The notes under the pieces are model-generated. The model worked only from the letters and a program-made list of their open reading frames with translations. It ran no database searches and was not told the DNA's origin. A DNA stretch of 64,000 bases from Maridesulfovibrio sp. (GTDB lineage Bacteria > Desulfobacterota > Desulfovibrionia > Desulfovibrionales > Desulfovibrionaceae): NCBI RefSeq assembly GCF_963677005.1, contig NZ_OY781616.1, positions 1,839,501-1,903,500 on the forward strand. Direction: 5' to 3'. Of this stretch, positions 49,783-58,989 are shown piece after piece (within the stretch, counting starts at the first letter, position 1; every line of letters starts with the position of its first letter). Both the position numbers and the translations under genes were made by a program.

Positions 49783-51573
49783 TTATCTTTTAAATATGTG
49801 GCGCAGGCGAAAGCCCAACGGGGCCAGCAGAAGCAGCAACCATTCAACACTGAAGGTTGCCTGCGGATTCAGCGTGCAGCCTGTGGAGGAAGCGGAACCG
49901 GAACTTGTGCTGGTTCCAACAGCCACCGGGTCAGATATTTCACCGAGATCGCGGTCTTCGTCAAAGCTGCCGTTATCCTTGATTACAAAATAGATGAAAT
50001 ACTCAGTACCCAGTGTGGTGTCGTCCGTTTGAGCCAGATGGTTGCCATCTGCGTCTGTCACCCACCAGTAGCCATCGATATTGTATTCCGGTCCGGTCAG
50101 GGCGTAATTACTATATTCCTTGGATGTCCCGTTGGTGTTGTAGAATTTCATCAGGGTCAGGTCGGAGACCTTGCCGGTCGGGATGGTAGCGGAACTGATC
50201 CTGAAAGTAGCGCAGCCGCCATTTATATCAATGGTGGCGTTGAAGGAATCAACATTACTTTTGGGTGTAAATCCGCCGGAATTGTATTTTGAAGTAAGTT
50301 CGGTGCCGTCCATTTCTTTGGCAACGCTTTCGGAAATACTGACACTTACCCCGTCCGCCTGGGTTTCACTTGGAAAGACGCTGCCGGACTCACTGGCTCC
50401 GGTATTCTGGTTGTCTTTTTGGGACCTGGGCCATTCAGTATTCGCAAGACCACCGGAATCCCCTTCTGATGCGCGCAAATATTGAGCATCGAACCCCGGA
50501 TTCAAGATATAATAAATTGTTCCATCATTACCTATGGCCGGGGATACGCTGGTTGTTGTTCTTGAAGTATCCGCACTCCATTTCAGCGACCCATCAGCCT
50601 TTATAGCGTATAATTTAGAATTAAGTGTATGAATATAGATGGTTCCATCGCTGGCAATGGCCGGTGAGCCTACATAACCTTCTGTGGTATATTTCCATCT
50701 TTCACTGCCGTCAGCATTCAAAGCATATAAATAACCGTCCTGATCGTCATCTGCCGCGCCTGCTGTTCCGAAATAAATAACGCCCCCACTGCCTATAGCC
50801 GGCGAAGAGGAAATTCCGGTATCTGTTTTAAATTTCCATTTCAGTGTTCCGTCAGGCCTGACTGCATACAGATTCTGGTCAGCTCCATCCGAGCCGAAGT
50901 AGATGACACCATTGCTGCCGATGGCAGGAGGAAAATATACGGATCCACTTGCCTCATATGTCCATTTAAGTGTGCCGTCGGGTTGGATTGCATATAAATT
51001 ATCGTCGCTTGCTTCTACATAAACAGTCCCGTCCGGCCCTATCACCGGAGCAGAGTTGAACCTTTTGCCTGAGTCATATATCCATTTTTCGGAACCATCA
51101 GAGTTTACGGCATACAGTTTACCATCGTTTGTTGCTACATATATGGTCCCGTCGTTTCCTATGGCCGGAGAATAGCCGATTGAACTGCCTGCTTGGTATT
51201 TCCATTTTTCGCTGCCGTCTGAATTTAAAGCGTACAATATCTGGTCAGATGCTCCGACATAAATAGTTCCGTCACTACCGATTGTCGGTGGGGAATAGAT
51301 TTCGCCCGTAGTTTGATACTTCCATTTCTCCGTTTTATCAGTTTTGAGAGCGTATAAGACCCCATCTGAGCCACCCACATAAAGAATTCCATCACTGCCG
51401 ATTGCAGGGGGATATGCCTTTCCCGTCTCTGGTGCAAAATTCCATATTAAACTTCCCGGTGTTGCCATACAGGGGGAAGCAAATACTATTAGAATGGATA
51501 GAACTGCAATTAAGCTTACTGCCGTCAGTGTAAGGGAGTGGCGAGAGTTTCCGGTGGAGTCTGAGATGTTCAT
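49783..51573 (-). CDS. Surface/periplasmic PQQ-type beta-propeller protein with C-terminal sorting-like tail
   Basis: 596 residues from ATG at 51573 (GAGG upstream); an ATG 20 codons earlier is possible. Export signal LTAVSLIAVLSILIVFASPC. Eight or more PQQ-like blades, each about 40 residues, with the repeat SPAIGxDGTIYVGxxDxxLYALNxDGSEKWKY. Then a linker, a Ca-type beta domain (about 405-560, choice-of-anchor-U-like) and a tail GCTLNPQATFSVEWLLLLLA then PLGFRLRHIFKR. That tail is a Cys-led hydrophobic and basic segment like CTERM sorting signals. No metal or quinone residues identified. Probably displayed on the cell envelope. The dispersed repeat copy 2 lies upstream. Confidence 0.8.
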   Translation of the reverse strand: MNISDSTGNSRHSLTLTAVSLIAVLSILIVFASPCMATPGSLIWNFAPETGKAYPPAIGSDGILYVGGSDGVLYALKTDKTEKWKYQTTGEIYSPPTIGSDGTIYVGASDQILYALNSDGSEKWKYQAGSSIGYSPAIGNDGTIYVATNDGKLYAVNSDGSEKWIYDSGKRFNSAPVIGPDGTVYVEASDDNLYAIQPDGTLKWTYEASGSVYFPPAIGSNGVIYFGSDGADQNLYAVRPDGTLKWKFKTDTGISSSPAIGSGGVIYFGTAGAADDDQDGYLYALNADGSERWKYTTEGYVGSPAIASDGTIYIHTLNSKLYAIKADGSLKWSADTSRTTTSVSPAIGNDGTIYYILNPGFDAQYLRASEGDSGGLANTEWPRSQKDNQNTGASESGSVFPSETQADGVSVSISESVAKEMDGTELTSKYNSGGFTPKSNVDSFNATIDINGGCATFRISSATIPTGKVSDLTLMKFYNTNGTSKEYSNYALTGPEYNIDGYWWVTDADGNHLAQTDDTTLGTEYFIYFVIKDNGSFDEDRDLGEISDPVAVGTSTSSGSASSTGCTLNPQATFSVEWLLLLLAPLGFRLRHIFKR

Positions 51574-51730
51574 GTTCTGCCTCTGCAAAGTTTTTGGACT
51601 TAATGCCCGGTCGGGAATTAATTTTTCCTCCATAACAACTCTGCAAAAGTGTGTATGTCCGTCAAAACACGTACAAATAAACTTGAGACTGCCCCCTTAC
51701 ACTTTGAGACAATTCTGCCTTCTCTATATC

Positions 51731-51810
51731 AATTAAATGGAAAGACGGACCTGAGTCCGCTACTCAGATCCGCCTTTGAAGGAAAAATGAACTTTTTTAA
51801 ACTTGTCTCA
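51731..51810. repeat. Dispersed 80-bp intergenic repeat, copy 2
   Basis: Same layout and length as 39477-39556: AATTAAATG, hairpin CGGACCTGAGT...ACTCAGATCCG (51746-51772), GGAAAAAT and TTGTCTCA. Here the stem is extended to 11 bp with one mismatch. Lies upstream of the beta-propeller gene and downstream of the glycosyltransferase. Confidence 0.7.
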
Positions 51811-51888
51811 CCACTGCGTATGCCCCCAAATAACTAAAAAACGGGCATCAATTTTCGGTCTATAAATGGAAAGAGGGAGATTGATTTC

Positions 51889-52875
51889 TTAATAACTGTC
51901 ATCCGCAACATCAATTTTCGACCCGGGCGCAACGGATTTGACCAGTTTAACTAAAATGGAACGATTGATACGATCTATTTCGTTTCCGTTGTCCTCTGCA
52001 ATTTTCATTGCTTTGCGAATCTCTGATTGCAACCGGGTTATGCGGGATGAATATTCCCTGTTGAGGAAAAAAGATACGTCGTCACCTTCAGTCCGGGCAT
52101 CATATTTGCGGTTTACACGAAGGCTGCGCAGTTTGAAATGGTACATAAGATTATTGATCTGAAAAAGTCCCCCATACCGTTTATGGGACTTCTGACGGAT
52201 GTTTTTTGATACAATATATTTTTCATTGTCCTCGGCACTGAAATCATCATGGCTTCCCCAGTCGAAGCAATTGATATAGAAGCGTTTCCTGTCCTGCAGA
52301 TCGATACGTACACAGTAATCCCCGTCTTCAGCCCCGTATGAGCCGTAATCTTCATTCCACGGCCCCATTTCCTTAAACGAAAAATAGTCCATGAAAAAAA
52401 TTCCTCCGGGATGACTGCCTTTGAAATCAACCCGATCCAAAAGCTCTTCTCCGTACATGGTGGGGACGACCTTATAATGGTCTGAATTATAAAAAATCGG
52501 ATATGAAAGGACGCTGACATCTTTGTGTTTTTTGCCCAGTTCACACATTTCTTTTAGCCAGCCGTCCTTGGAAAAAAAGATGTCATTGTCCAGCCTAAGA
52601 TAATAAGGAGCTGTGAACTGCGACCATACGTAATTGGTCGCCACAGCCGGCCCCATATTCTTGGTAAAACGGTACGCCTTATGAACCAGCCCCTGTTCAC
52701 GAAGTTCGCAAAGGGTATCCCAGGTGTCGTCAGTACTTGAATTATCTACAACGCATAGCGTGAAATCGCATCCGGCATGCTCCCATATGGATTCAATTGT
52801 ACGCCGAGTATGAGCACTACGATTGTATGCGGTAACAGCAATACAGACTTCACCGCAGGGCAAAAAACGTGGCAT
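51889..52875 (-). CDS. Family-2 glycosyltransferase
   Basis: 328 residues. GT-A fold: VCIAVTAYNRSAHTRRTIES, LCVVDNSSTDDTWDTL (nucleotide-binding Asp), YLRLDNDIFFSKDGWLKEMC (DxD metal motif as DND), then SYGAEDGDYCVRIDLQDRKR (ED catalytic region). The C-terminal 80 residues are helical and charged. Transfers a sugar to an unknown acceptor, likely in surface polysaccharide or protein glycosylation. It stands alone. Confidence 0.88.
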   Translation of the reverse strand: MPRFLPCGEVCIAVTAYNRSAHTRRTIESIWEHAGCDFTLCVVDNSSTDDTWDTLCELREQGLVHKAYRFTKNMGPAVATNYVWSQFTAPYYLRLDNDIFFSKDGWLKEMCELGKKHKDVSVLSYPIFYNSDHYKVVPTMYGEELLDRVDFKGSHPGGIFFMDYFSFKEMGPWNEDYGSYGAEDGDYCVRIDLQDRKRFYINCFDWGSHDDFSAEDNEKYIVSKNIRQKSHKRYGGLFQINNLMYHFKLRSLRVNRKYDARTEGDDVSFFLNREYSSRITRLQSEIRKAMKIAEDNGNEIDRINRSILVKLVKSVAPGSKIDVADDSY

Positions 52876-53245
52876 TGCAATACAACTCCGCTCAATTTGA
52901 TTTTGATTGCTGATTCAGTAGTTTTTATTTTCCCAATCCCACCCATCAAGGGCCGTACAAATCTGCACATCCGGGACCTAAGTCCAATATATTATGAAAC
53001 AGCCCCATCTTTGCGAGTATAAAAATCTTTCTGTAATCCACTTTTTTCCTTCAATTTCGCTGTGGGACATTTTTTACTTTTTCTATAAAATATGATTTGT
53101 TAATACGAAATTAATATATCAACAGCAATATATAGAAAAAATCAACATTTCAAGTTCTTTATCAAAAAACAGAAACCACCGCTTATTTAACCGTTCCACA
53201 GAGCAGATCCATACCGGTATGGCAACACCCCCGAATATGCCCGAT
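52876..53245. other. Intergenic region with no recognised gene
   Basis: About 370 bp between the glycosyltransferase start and the menA terminator. AT-rich; a frame antisense to menA that extends into it (53119-53577) has no coding look. It should hold the promoter of the glycosyltransferase gene; no clear motif. Confidence 0.4.
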
Positions 53246-53278
53246 ATAAAAAAAGGACCGCTTTTAAGGGCGGCCCTT
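53246..53278 (-). terminator. Intrinsic terminator after menA
   Basis: Stem AAGGACCGC (53253-53261) with GCGGCCCTT (53270-53278), one G-T pair, and a T-run on the minus strand. 80 nt after the menA stop. Confidence 0.75.
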
Positions 53279-53357
53279 CCATTTGTGCGCTTCAGTGTTT
53301 CACGGTGAGTACACACCAAGAGTTGAAGCCTGTTTGGACAGAAAAAACTTATATCTA

Positions 53358-54239
53358 TCAGATTAAAATCAGACTTAAACTCATCAGAATACAATACAAA
53401 ACCATAATTAAAGAGGTCTGGCCCAGCATGGCGATATAAACCGGCCCGGTCTGCGGATTCCCTATTTTTACGCAAAGTTTCATACCGAACGGCACAACAA
53501 CCAAGGGGAGAAGCAACAAAAATGATTTCAAAATCATTGCCATAACAATGGTGCAGACTACTGCGAGCGCAAACCATGTTCGGTATTCATTTGCAGTAAA
53601 CTTTCTTCCGAAACGAACAGCAAGAGTGCGCTTATCGGCTTTCGTGTCCGTATCCACATCACGGAGATTATTCACTACAAGCAAATTTGTGCTCAAAGCG
53701 CCTACTGCCGTTCCCGCCAAAAGTACGGTGAAATTAAAGCCTCCGGCCTGTACCATGTAGGTAAAACCGACTGCCACCCACCCAAAGAATATCATTACGA
53801 AAATTTCGCCCAGCCCCAGGTAGGCCAGAGGAAAGGGACCGGCGGTATAACCGTAGCCCAGCGCAATGGAAATGATACCCACGACCAGCAGCTTCCAGCC
53901 GCCATAAGGGACAAGACCAAATCCAACCACGAAAGCCAGTAAAAAGACCGCGGCTGTCATGATTTTCATTTTTTTAAGCGAGATCAACCCGGAAGCGGTG
54001 ACCCGCTTTGGTCCCTGGCGTTCCTCCGTATCAGCACCTTTTATAAAGTCATAATAGTCATTTGCGAAATTGGTACCGATCTGGATCAACAGGGCAAACA
54101 GAAGGCACAGAAATGCCGGGATAAACTTGAAGGTATCGTCCTGCACAGCCAGAGAGGTTCCGACCAGAACCGGGCATATGGCTGCCGAAAGTGTTTTCGG
54201 TCGGATAGCCAGAAACCATGATTTCAATTTAATTTTCAT
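53358..54239 (-). CDS. menA: 1,4-Dihydroxy-2-naphthoate polyprenyltransferase (menaquinone synthesis)
   Basis: UbiA-family membrane prenyltransferase joining dihydroxynaphthoate to a polyprenyl chain. 293 residues from ATG at 54239; the frame is open upstream but the MenA core starts KLKSWFLAIRPKTLSAAICP. Eight to nine helices. Two Asp-rich prenyl-diphosphate motifs: FANDYYDFIKGADTEERQGP and NNLRDVDTDTKADKRTLAVR. Indicates menaquinone as respiratory quinone. Single gene with its own terminator. Confidence 0.93.
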   Translation of the reverse strand: MKIKLKSWFLAIRPKTLSAAICPVLVGTSLAVQDDTFKFIPAFLCLLFALLIQIGTNFANDYYDFIKGADTEERQGPKRVTASGLISLKKMKIMTAAVFLLAFVVGFGLVPYGGWKLLVVGIISIALGYGYTAGPFPLAYLGLGEIFVMIFFGWVAVGFTYMVQAGGFNFTVLLAGTAVGALSTNLLVVNNLRDVDTDTKADKRTLAVRFGRKFTANEYRTWFALAVVCTIVMAMILKSFLLLLPLVVVPFGMKLCVKIGNPQTGPVYIAMLGQTSLIMVLYCILMSLSLILI

Positions 54240-54545
54240 AACATTTCGTTGATTATAAAGGCTTATTGGTAACACGCGCGCCTTGACCAATCCTGATGGG
54301 AAAACAAAGCACGCATCATCGCACAGCACAGTCATCCATAAAACAAACAGCGCGCTAATTGAAGATTCCATAAGAAACTCGTGTATTGTGTTCAACCTGA
54401 AATTCATAAAGTCAAGAATCTTTAACTATTATACAATTAATCATGCCATTTAACGGACAATTTGTAATTCACATTTATTCTAGGCCAACTCTTTACTGGT
54501 GGAGAACCGGTAAGCCGAAGAGACTGAAGGGAGGCCCTTGAGCAA
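54240..54545. other. Intergenic region upstream of menA
   Basis: 306 bp. Holds the menA upstream region and the end of the araC-type gene unit. Nothing recognisable beyond AT-rich stretches near 54420-54480. Confidence 0.4.
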
Positions 54546-55517
54546 CTATGCCCCTTTCATAAAATGGGCCCGATATTGCGCAGGGCTGAGTCCAAGTCTT
54601 CGCTGGAAGGCCCGTCGTAAACGTTCCTCACGACCGAAACCGGATTTGTCCGCTACCCATTCAAGTTCCTGCGCTCCAGATTCAAGCAGTTCCCGTGCGC
54701 GATCGATCCGCAGCTGCTCAACAAAACGGCCCGGACTCATTCCTGTTTCCGAAGGGAAGATGCGAGCAAAGGATCGTGGACTCATATTGGCCTTTTCCGC
54801 CAGCTGGTCCACTGTAAATTTTTTATCCAGATTGTTTTCAAGCCAATCAAGAAGAGGCTTGAACCGTTTTCCAACCTTCGCCTGCAGAGCCAGTGTTGTG
54901 CTGAACTGACTCTGGTTTCCCGGACGCTTGCGGTAGAGCAGTAAAAGTCGAGCAACTTCGATAGCCAATGAAGACCCATAGTCGTTTTCGACCAGGGCAA
55001 GGGCAAGATCAATTCCCGCAGTTACCCCGGCACTGGTGGATACGTTGCCGTCCTGAACATAAATGGCATCAGGTTCTAAACGGATATCCGGGTAAAGCTC
55101 GGCAAATCTGTCGGTCTCAGCCCAATGTGTGGTAGCTCGCCGACCGTCCAGAAGCCCTGCCGCGGCCAATAAAAACGCTCCGCTGCAAACAGATACTGTT
55201 CGCACTGCTTTCTGTGAGGCACTACGAATAGACAAAATATTGGCCGGATCAGTCGCAGCCTTTTCTGCCTCCGGTCCCCCCGGGACCAAAAGCGTATCAA
55301 TCACGTGCTTTCCGGGGGTTGTGTCAGCACAAAACCGCAAGCCGGATGAGGTCGACACGGGGCCGGGTTCGGTAGCGGAAAAAATCAACTCATACCCCTC
55401 CCCCGATCTCCCGCCACGAGCCAGCAACAGGTCGGCCGCATGAAAAACATCAAGCGGTCCGGTAACATCAAGCGCGAGTATGCCTTGATAGAAAAAAAAT
55501 TCCATCTGCTTCTTCAT
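54546..55517 (-). CDS. GlxA-type transcriptional regulator: DJ-1/PfpI domain plus AraC HTH
   Basis: 323 residues from ATG at 55517; a GTG at 55565 would add 16 residues, and neither has a good RBS. N-terminal DJ-1/PfpI (amidotransferase-like) domain, about 1-190: FFYQGILALDVTGPLDVFHA, TLLVPGGPEAEKAA, VSVCSGAFLLAAAGLLDGRR (nucleophile-elbow Cys present in VCSGAF), ATTHWAETDRF. C-terminal AraC HTH pair, about 225-320: FTVDQLAEKANMSPRSFARI, GMSPGRFVEQLRIDRAREL, GFGREERLRRAFQRRLGLSP. Relatives regulate amine/betaine catabolism genes. Its promoter element is shared with the DJ-1 gene at 55668. Confidence 0.9.
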   Translation of the reverse strand: MKKQMEFFFYQGILALDVTGPLDVFHAADLLLARGGRSGEGYELIFSATEPGPVSTSSGLRFCADTTPGKHVIDTLLVPGGPEAEKAATDPANILSIRSASQKAVRTVSVCSGAFLLAAAGLLDGRRATTHWAETDRFAELYPDIRLEPDAIYVQDGNVSTSAGVTAGIDLALALVENDYGSSLAIEVARLLLLYRKRPGNQSQFSTTLALQAKVGKRFKPLLDWLENNLDKKFTVDQLAEKANMSPRSFARIFPSETGMSPGRFVEQLRIDRARELLESGAQELEWVADKSGFGREERLRRAFQRRLGLSPAQYRAHFMKGA

Positions 55518-55542
55518 GGAGACAAAATAGAAAAGAACGTAT

Positions 55543-55579
55543 TTGGCTGCAATAATTAAAAACACGCTTTTTACGCCAA
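55543..55579. promoter_or_regulatory. Shared 37-bp element TTGGC-N27-GCCAA, copy 1
   Basis: Upstream of the GlxA-type gene: TTGGC at 55543 and GCCAA ending at 55579, with the inner bases GCAAT, AAAAACA and TTTA in common with the copy at 56539-56575. Probably a binding site of one regulator, possibly the GlxA-type protein itself. Confidence 0.55.
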
Positions 55580-55667
55580 CAGAATTTCAAACCTGACACC
55601 GTGTTCAAAGCAATAAGAATTAACCTGCTTGCACTGAACACGGTGCAGGACTGGCTGTCAGCTGATC

Positions 55668-56272
55668 CTAGACTTCAGACGTATAAGGCGGAGCAGGATT
55701 GTACTGGAGAATTTTCTGAATCTGACGGGAATGGTCAGGCGTGTGAATCTGCCCTATCAGCCACAAGGTCATGTCGATACCGGCAGAAACCCCTGCGGAA
55801 GTAACGATTTTTCCATCCCGGACGTAGCGCATATCCAACAGCTCCGTAATGTCTGGATCGTTTTTAAGAAAATCAGCAAGCATCCAATGCGTGGTAGCCT
55901 TTCGCCCTTTGAGCAGACCGGCCTTCTGCAGGATTAAAGCCCCGGTGCAGACTGAAGTCATGTATTCAACTTTATCATACTGCTCCCGTACCCACTCAAC
56001 CGTATTGCTGTCTTTGATTGCATATTCATAAACATTGCCGGTTCCGGGCAAAACCAGAACGTCCAGATCCGGCGCACTTTCAAAACTGTACTGGGGGGTT
56101 ACCTTCAGCCCTCCGCTTCCGGTGATAGGATCTGTCGTCTTTCCAATGGTCACAACACTGCAGGACTCAGGAGAGATGATATGTGACGCCGTAAAAACTT
56201 CCATTGGGCCCACAAAATCAAGTTCCGCGACCTGCTCATAAATGAATATTCCGCATGTTACTTTTTTTTCAT
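55668..56272 (-). CDS. DJ-1/PfpI family protein, start separated from frame by an A8 tract
   Basis: About 201 residues if the frames are joined. DJ-1/PfpI fold: VTCGIFIYEQVAELDFVGPM, LDVLVLPGTGNVYEYA, YMTSVCTGALILQKAGLLKG (nucleophile Cys in VCTGAL), KATTHWMLADFL, VRDGKIVTSAGVSAGIDMTL; closest in look to isonitrile-hydratase/InhA-type proteins. The expected start is ATG at 56272 after a perfect AAGGAG. However, ATG is followed by eight A then GTA ACA, so the ATG is out of frame: one more A is needed to read MKKKVTCG. Either a sequence error, a slippage-controlled start, or a recent frameshift. The rest of the frame is intact. Confidence 0.75.
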
Positions 56273-56683
56273 TGTTTTCTCCTTTGCAGATAAGGGATTG
56301 CCGTTTTAGTTGCTCTGTTGCCCTGCAACGGGAATCCATACCGGTAGTACAGAAATTCCAAATATGAAGGGTCACAGGAGCAGCAACACCATTTGTCCTC
56401 AGTGCTTTTCTTCCGCTTTCAGCCAAACAGTGCTCTTTCCGTTTCATCTTTCCCGATAAAATCCGGGGTGAGCCAAAGCAGGCATTCCTGAAGACATGAA
56501 CATCTAATTTCTTGAGTACAATGTAGGGAGGACACCCTTTGGCAGCAATGACAAAAAACAAGCGATTTATGCCAAGCGATAATTGAGGGAGTAAATCTTT
56601 GAAGTTGAAACAACTGCCCGGTGCTAAAAATTGCCATAGAGGCAGGATGCTCTGCTAATTTCCTAATTGCAGCAGGCCACACG
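56273..56683. other. Upstream region of the DJ-1 gene
   Basis: 411 bp with no convincing gene, though the DJ-1 frame stays open back to 56561. Contains the 37-bp shared element at 56539-56575. Confidence 0.4.
56539..56575. promoter_or_regulatory. Shared 37-bp element TTGGC-N27-GCCAA, copy 2
   Basis: Upstream of the DJ-1/PfpI gene: TTGGC at 56539, GCCAA ending at 56575. Same length and many inner bases as the copy at 55543-55579, but 267 bp from the gene start rather than 26. Confidence 0.55.
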
Positions 56684-56709
56684 AAAAGCCGACCCCTTGC
56701 GAGATCGGC
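56684..56709 (-). terminator. Weak intrinsic terminator after the kinase gene
   Basis: GCCGATC / GGTCGGC hairpin on the minus strand (plus-strand arms 56688-56694 and 56703-56709) with four T, 39 nt after the kinase stop. It would end the peptide-cluster operon. Confidence 0.55.
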
Positions 56710-56747
56710 CATTACTTTTTTATGAAATTTAAAATGCAGTGTATTAA

Positions 56748-58835
56748 TTACCGCTGGTTGGGCTTGTTTTGATCGGTAAGAATCTCATTGCGCATATAAA
56801 TCAGTAAACGAGCATTCAATTCACTCCAACCCAGAGATTCTGCAGTTTCCCAAATGGCTGTAAGTTGGTTCTGGTGCAGACTTGCCTGTTCATCAACAGC
56901 ATCCGCAAGAACTGATTCAACAACCGGAACAAGTGCTTCAACGCTTTGCCGCACAGCACCGGCCAGATGCAGCACCTGCGTCCGGCATTCTTCATCATCC
57001 AGATGAGTGGCAAAAAGAAACAAACGGGCAAGCTGTTTCAGCTTGGCAGTAAAAGCAGAGAGCTTGGCATCCGGGGCGGAGACCTCCCCAAGGAGCTCAG
57101 CAGCATAAATTTCAACAAGTCCTTCCGCCGCAGCGATAAAATCGATAACGATTTCCCGCCCCATGCTCAGCTGATAACCGCACGCACCGTCAGCGTCCAA
57201 AGTCCGTTCAGCCACAACAATCAACTCATCAATCTGGCACATGAAATTAGCCACATCAAAACGGGACATCATATCGCCACCATGCGTAAACTCACGAATG
57301 GCGGCAGCAACCCGCTTTAAAACCTGCCCGGAAAACATCTGGACCTGATTTGAAATCTGCCGCACTTCCATTTCTCCGCCGAGCTCCTCGACTCCCCATT
57401 GAAGTATATCCAAGCGCATGAAGTCAGCGGCGATACGCGTGATTTCCAAATGGTCCGGAGAAAAAAGATATGTGTTGATATGTCCGGCATACATCATACA
57501 TGCGCCGAGCAACTCCGCCCGAACAACACGGGCCAGTGCTTCTCCAACTCCCGGTCTGCCGAGATCTTCCAACGTCTTTGACAGTGCGGTAAAAATGTCA
57601 ATGCACCCCATCCAGTCTGAGCGATCATTAAGGCACAGCGATTTTCCGGGCAAGGGAGCCCCTTCCAGAATCAACTCCTTGACCCGAGGAAGCACGCAGT
57701 CTCCGAAAACGGAACAGTCCCGCTCAAGGACAGCGGATAATCTGGGATCGGCCGGAGGCATGCTTCCCCCGGACGCAGCGAGAACGGTATTGACGTAGTC
57801 GTCCGCAAGTTTTCTGCACTCACTCACAAGACAATCGGAAAATTCTTTATCCAGACCTTTCTGCAACAGTTCCTTCATTCGTGTTCCCAAGTCCGAAAGA
57901 GCTTCCGGGGCCGGCATGGAGGCAAGCATTGTCCCGTCATCCAGCACGGTCGCATCCATATCCACAAAAACAGTTACATCGTTCAGGTCTTCTTCCCGTG
58001 CACAGGCAAAGGCATCCGCAAGGGCATCGGAGAACTCCTTTGCACTCAGGAAACGCCCGTCCCGTTCCTTGGCCATGGACCGGGCAATGATAGAATCAAA
58101 AGCACGGGATACACGGATATTGACGGAAGACGGCGCGGCCGGGACCGTACTCAAGACCTGCTGCATGATCTGAGTCAGAGAACCCTGAAACGGCTTTTTT
58201 CCCGTAAGCAACTGATAAAGGACTACTCCGGCGGAATAGATGTCGGTCCTGCGGTCCACACATTCACCGATAACCTGCTCCGGGGACATGTAGGACGGAG
58301 TGCCGAGCATGGCTCCGGCCTGCGTCATTTCCGAGGATTCCACACGTGCAATACCGAAATCCATGACTTTTACATTACCGGAGTCCACCAGCAGAATATT
58401 TGATGGTTTGATATCCCTGTGGATAATTCCCTTTTCATGGGAATAGGAGAGGGCTGCCAGGACCTTGGAGAACAGAATTTCAATCCGGTCAAGATCCATG
58501 GGTTTTCCCGAATCGAGTGCCTCCTTGAGTTCCCGGCCCAGAACCAGCTCCATGGCCATGAAAACATCAACTCCGTCCTGACCGGAATCCAGAACATGAA
58601 TTATATTCTCGTGTCTGAGGCTTTTGGAGATGGCTGCTTCATGCAGAAAACGCTCAAGCACACGGTCCCTCTCTCCGGAGGCCAAAAGATCAGGGCGAAG
58701 CGTTTTGACGGCGACCTCCATACCAGATGAAGGGGCAAACCCTTTGTAAACCACGCCCATAGCACCTCTGCCGAGGATCGGACCCAACCGATAGCCTCCA
58801 AGCGATCTCCCCTCATTAGGGCAGGAATTATCCAT
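56748..58835 (-). CDS. Hanks-type Ser/Thr protein kinase with long C-terminal region
   Basis: About 695 residues; ATG at 58835 has AAAGG 9 nt upstream (an ATG 3 codons earlier is too close to the RBS). Kinase domain about 12-275, all key residues present: ILGRGAMGVVYKGF (P-loop), VAVKTL (Lys), GIIHRDIKPSNILLVD (HRD), VKVMDFGIARVES (DFG), GTPSYMSPEQVIG, DRRTDIYSAGVVLYQLLTGK. The remaining 420 residues are helical, with no membrane segment and no PASTA or other known sensor; they may bind a partner. Cytoplasmic. 155 bp after the PP2C gene, so it is the last gene of the unit peptides - ATP-grasp - phosphatase - kinase. Confidence 0.93.
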   Translation of the reverse strand: MDNSCPNEGRSLGGYRLGPILGRGAMGVVYKGFAPSSGMEVAVKTLRPDLLASGERDRVLERFLHEAAISKSLRHENIIHVLDSGQDGVDVFMAMELVLGRELKEALDSGKPMDLDRIEILFSKVLAALSYSHEKGIIHRDIKPSNILLVDSGNVKVMDFGIARVESSEMTQAGAMLGTPSYMSPEQVIGECVDRRTDIYSAGVVLYQLLTGKKPFQGSLTQIMQQVLSTVPAAPSSVNIRVSRAFDSIIARSMAKERDGRFLSAKEFSDALADAFACAREEDLNDVTVFVDMDATVLDDGTMLASMPAPEALSDLGTRMKELLQKGLDKEFSDCLVSECRKLADDYVNTVLAASGGSMPPADPRLSAVLERDCSVFGDCVLPRVKELILEGAPLPGKSLCLNDRSDWMGCIDIFTALSKTLEDLGRPGVGEALARVVRAELLGACMMYAGHINTYLFSPDHLEITRIAADFMRLDILQWGVEELGGEMEVRQISNQVQMFSGQVLKRVAAAIREFTHGGDMMSRFDVANFMCQIDELIVVAERTLDADGACGYQLSMGREIVIDFIAAAEGLVEIYAAELLGEVSAPDAKLSAFTAKLKQLARLFLFATHLDDEECRTQVLHLAGAVRQSVEALVPVVESVLADAVDEQASLHQNQLTAIWETAESLGWSELNARLLIYMRNEILTDQNKPNQR

Positions 58836-58989
58836 CAAACGCATCCTTTTATAGCCCGTATTCCTACCGAACCCTCAAGGTTGCCGGCAGACCGAAAACG
58901 GGGAAAGAAGCTGAATTGCTGCACCGTAATTCGTATAAAACGGCAGGCAACTTGCGGCAGTATATTTTCTTAAATGAAAAAGTAACTCA

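Noticed and set aside
50700-51450. Tandem DNA repeat or CRISPR
   Set aside because: The periodic pattern is the coding repeat of the beta-propeller blades; units vary in sequence and there are no spacers.
53119-53577. 152-codon minus-strand frame after menA
   Set aside because: It covers the menA 3' end in another frame and the terminator hairpin; no RBS or family features.
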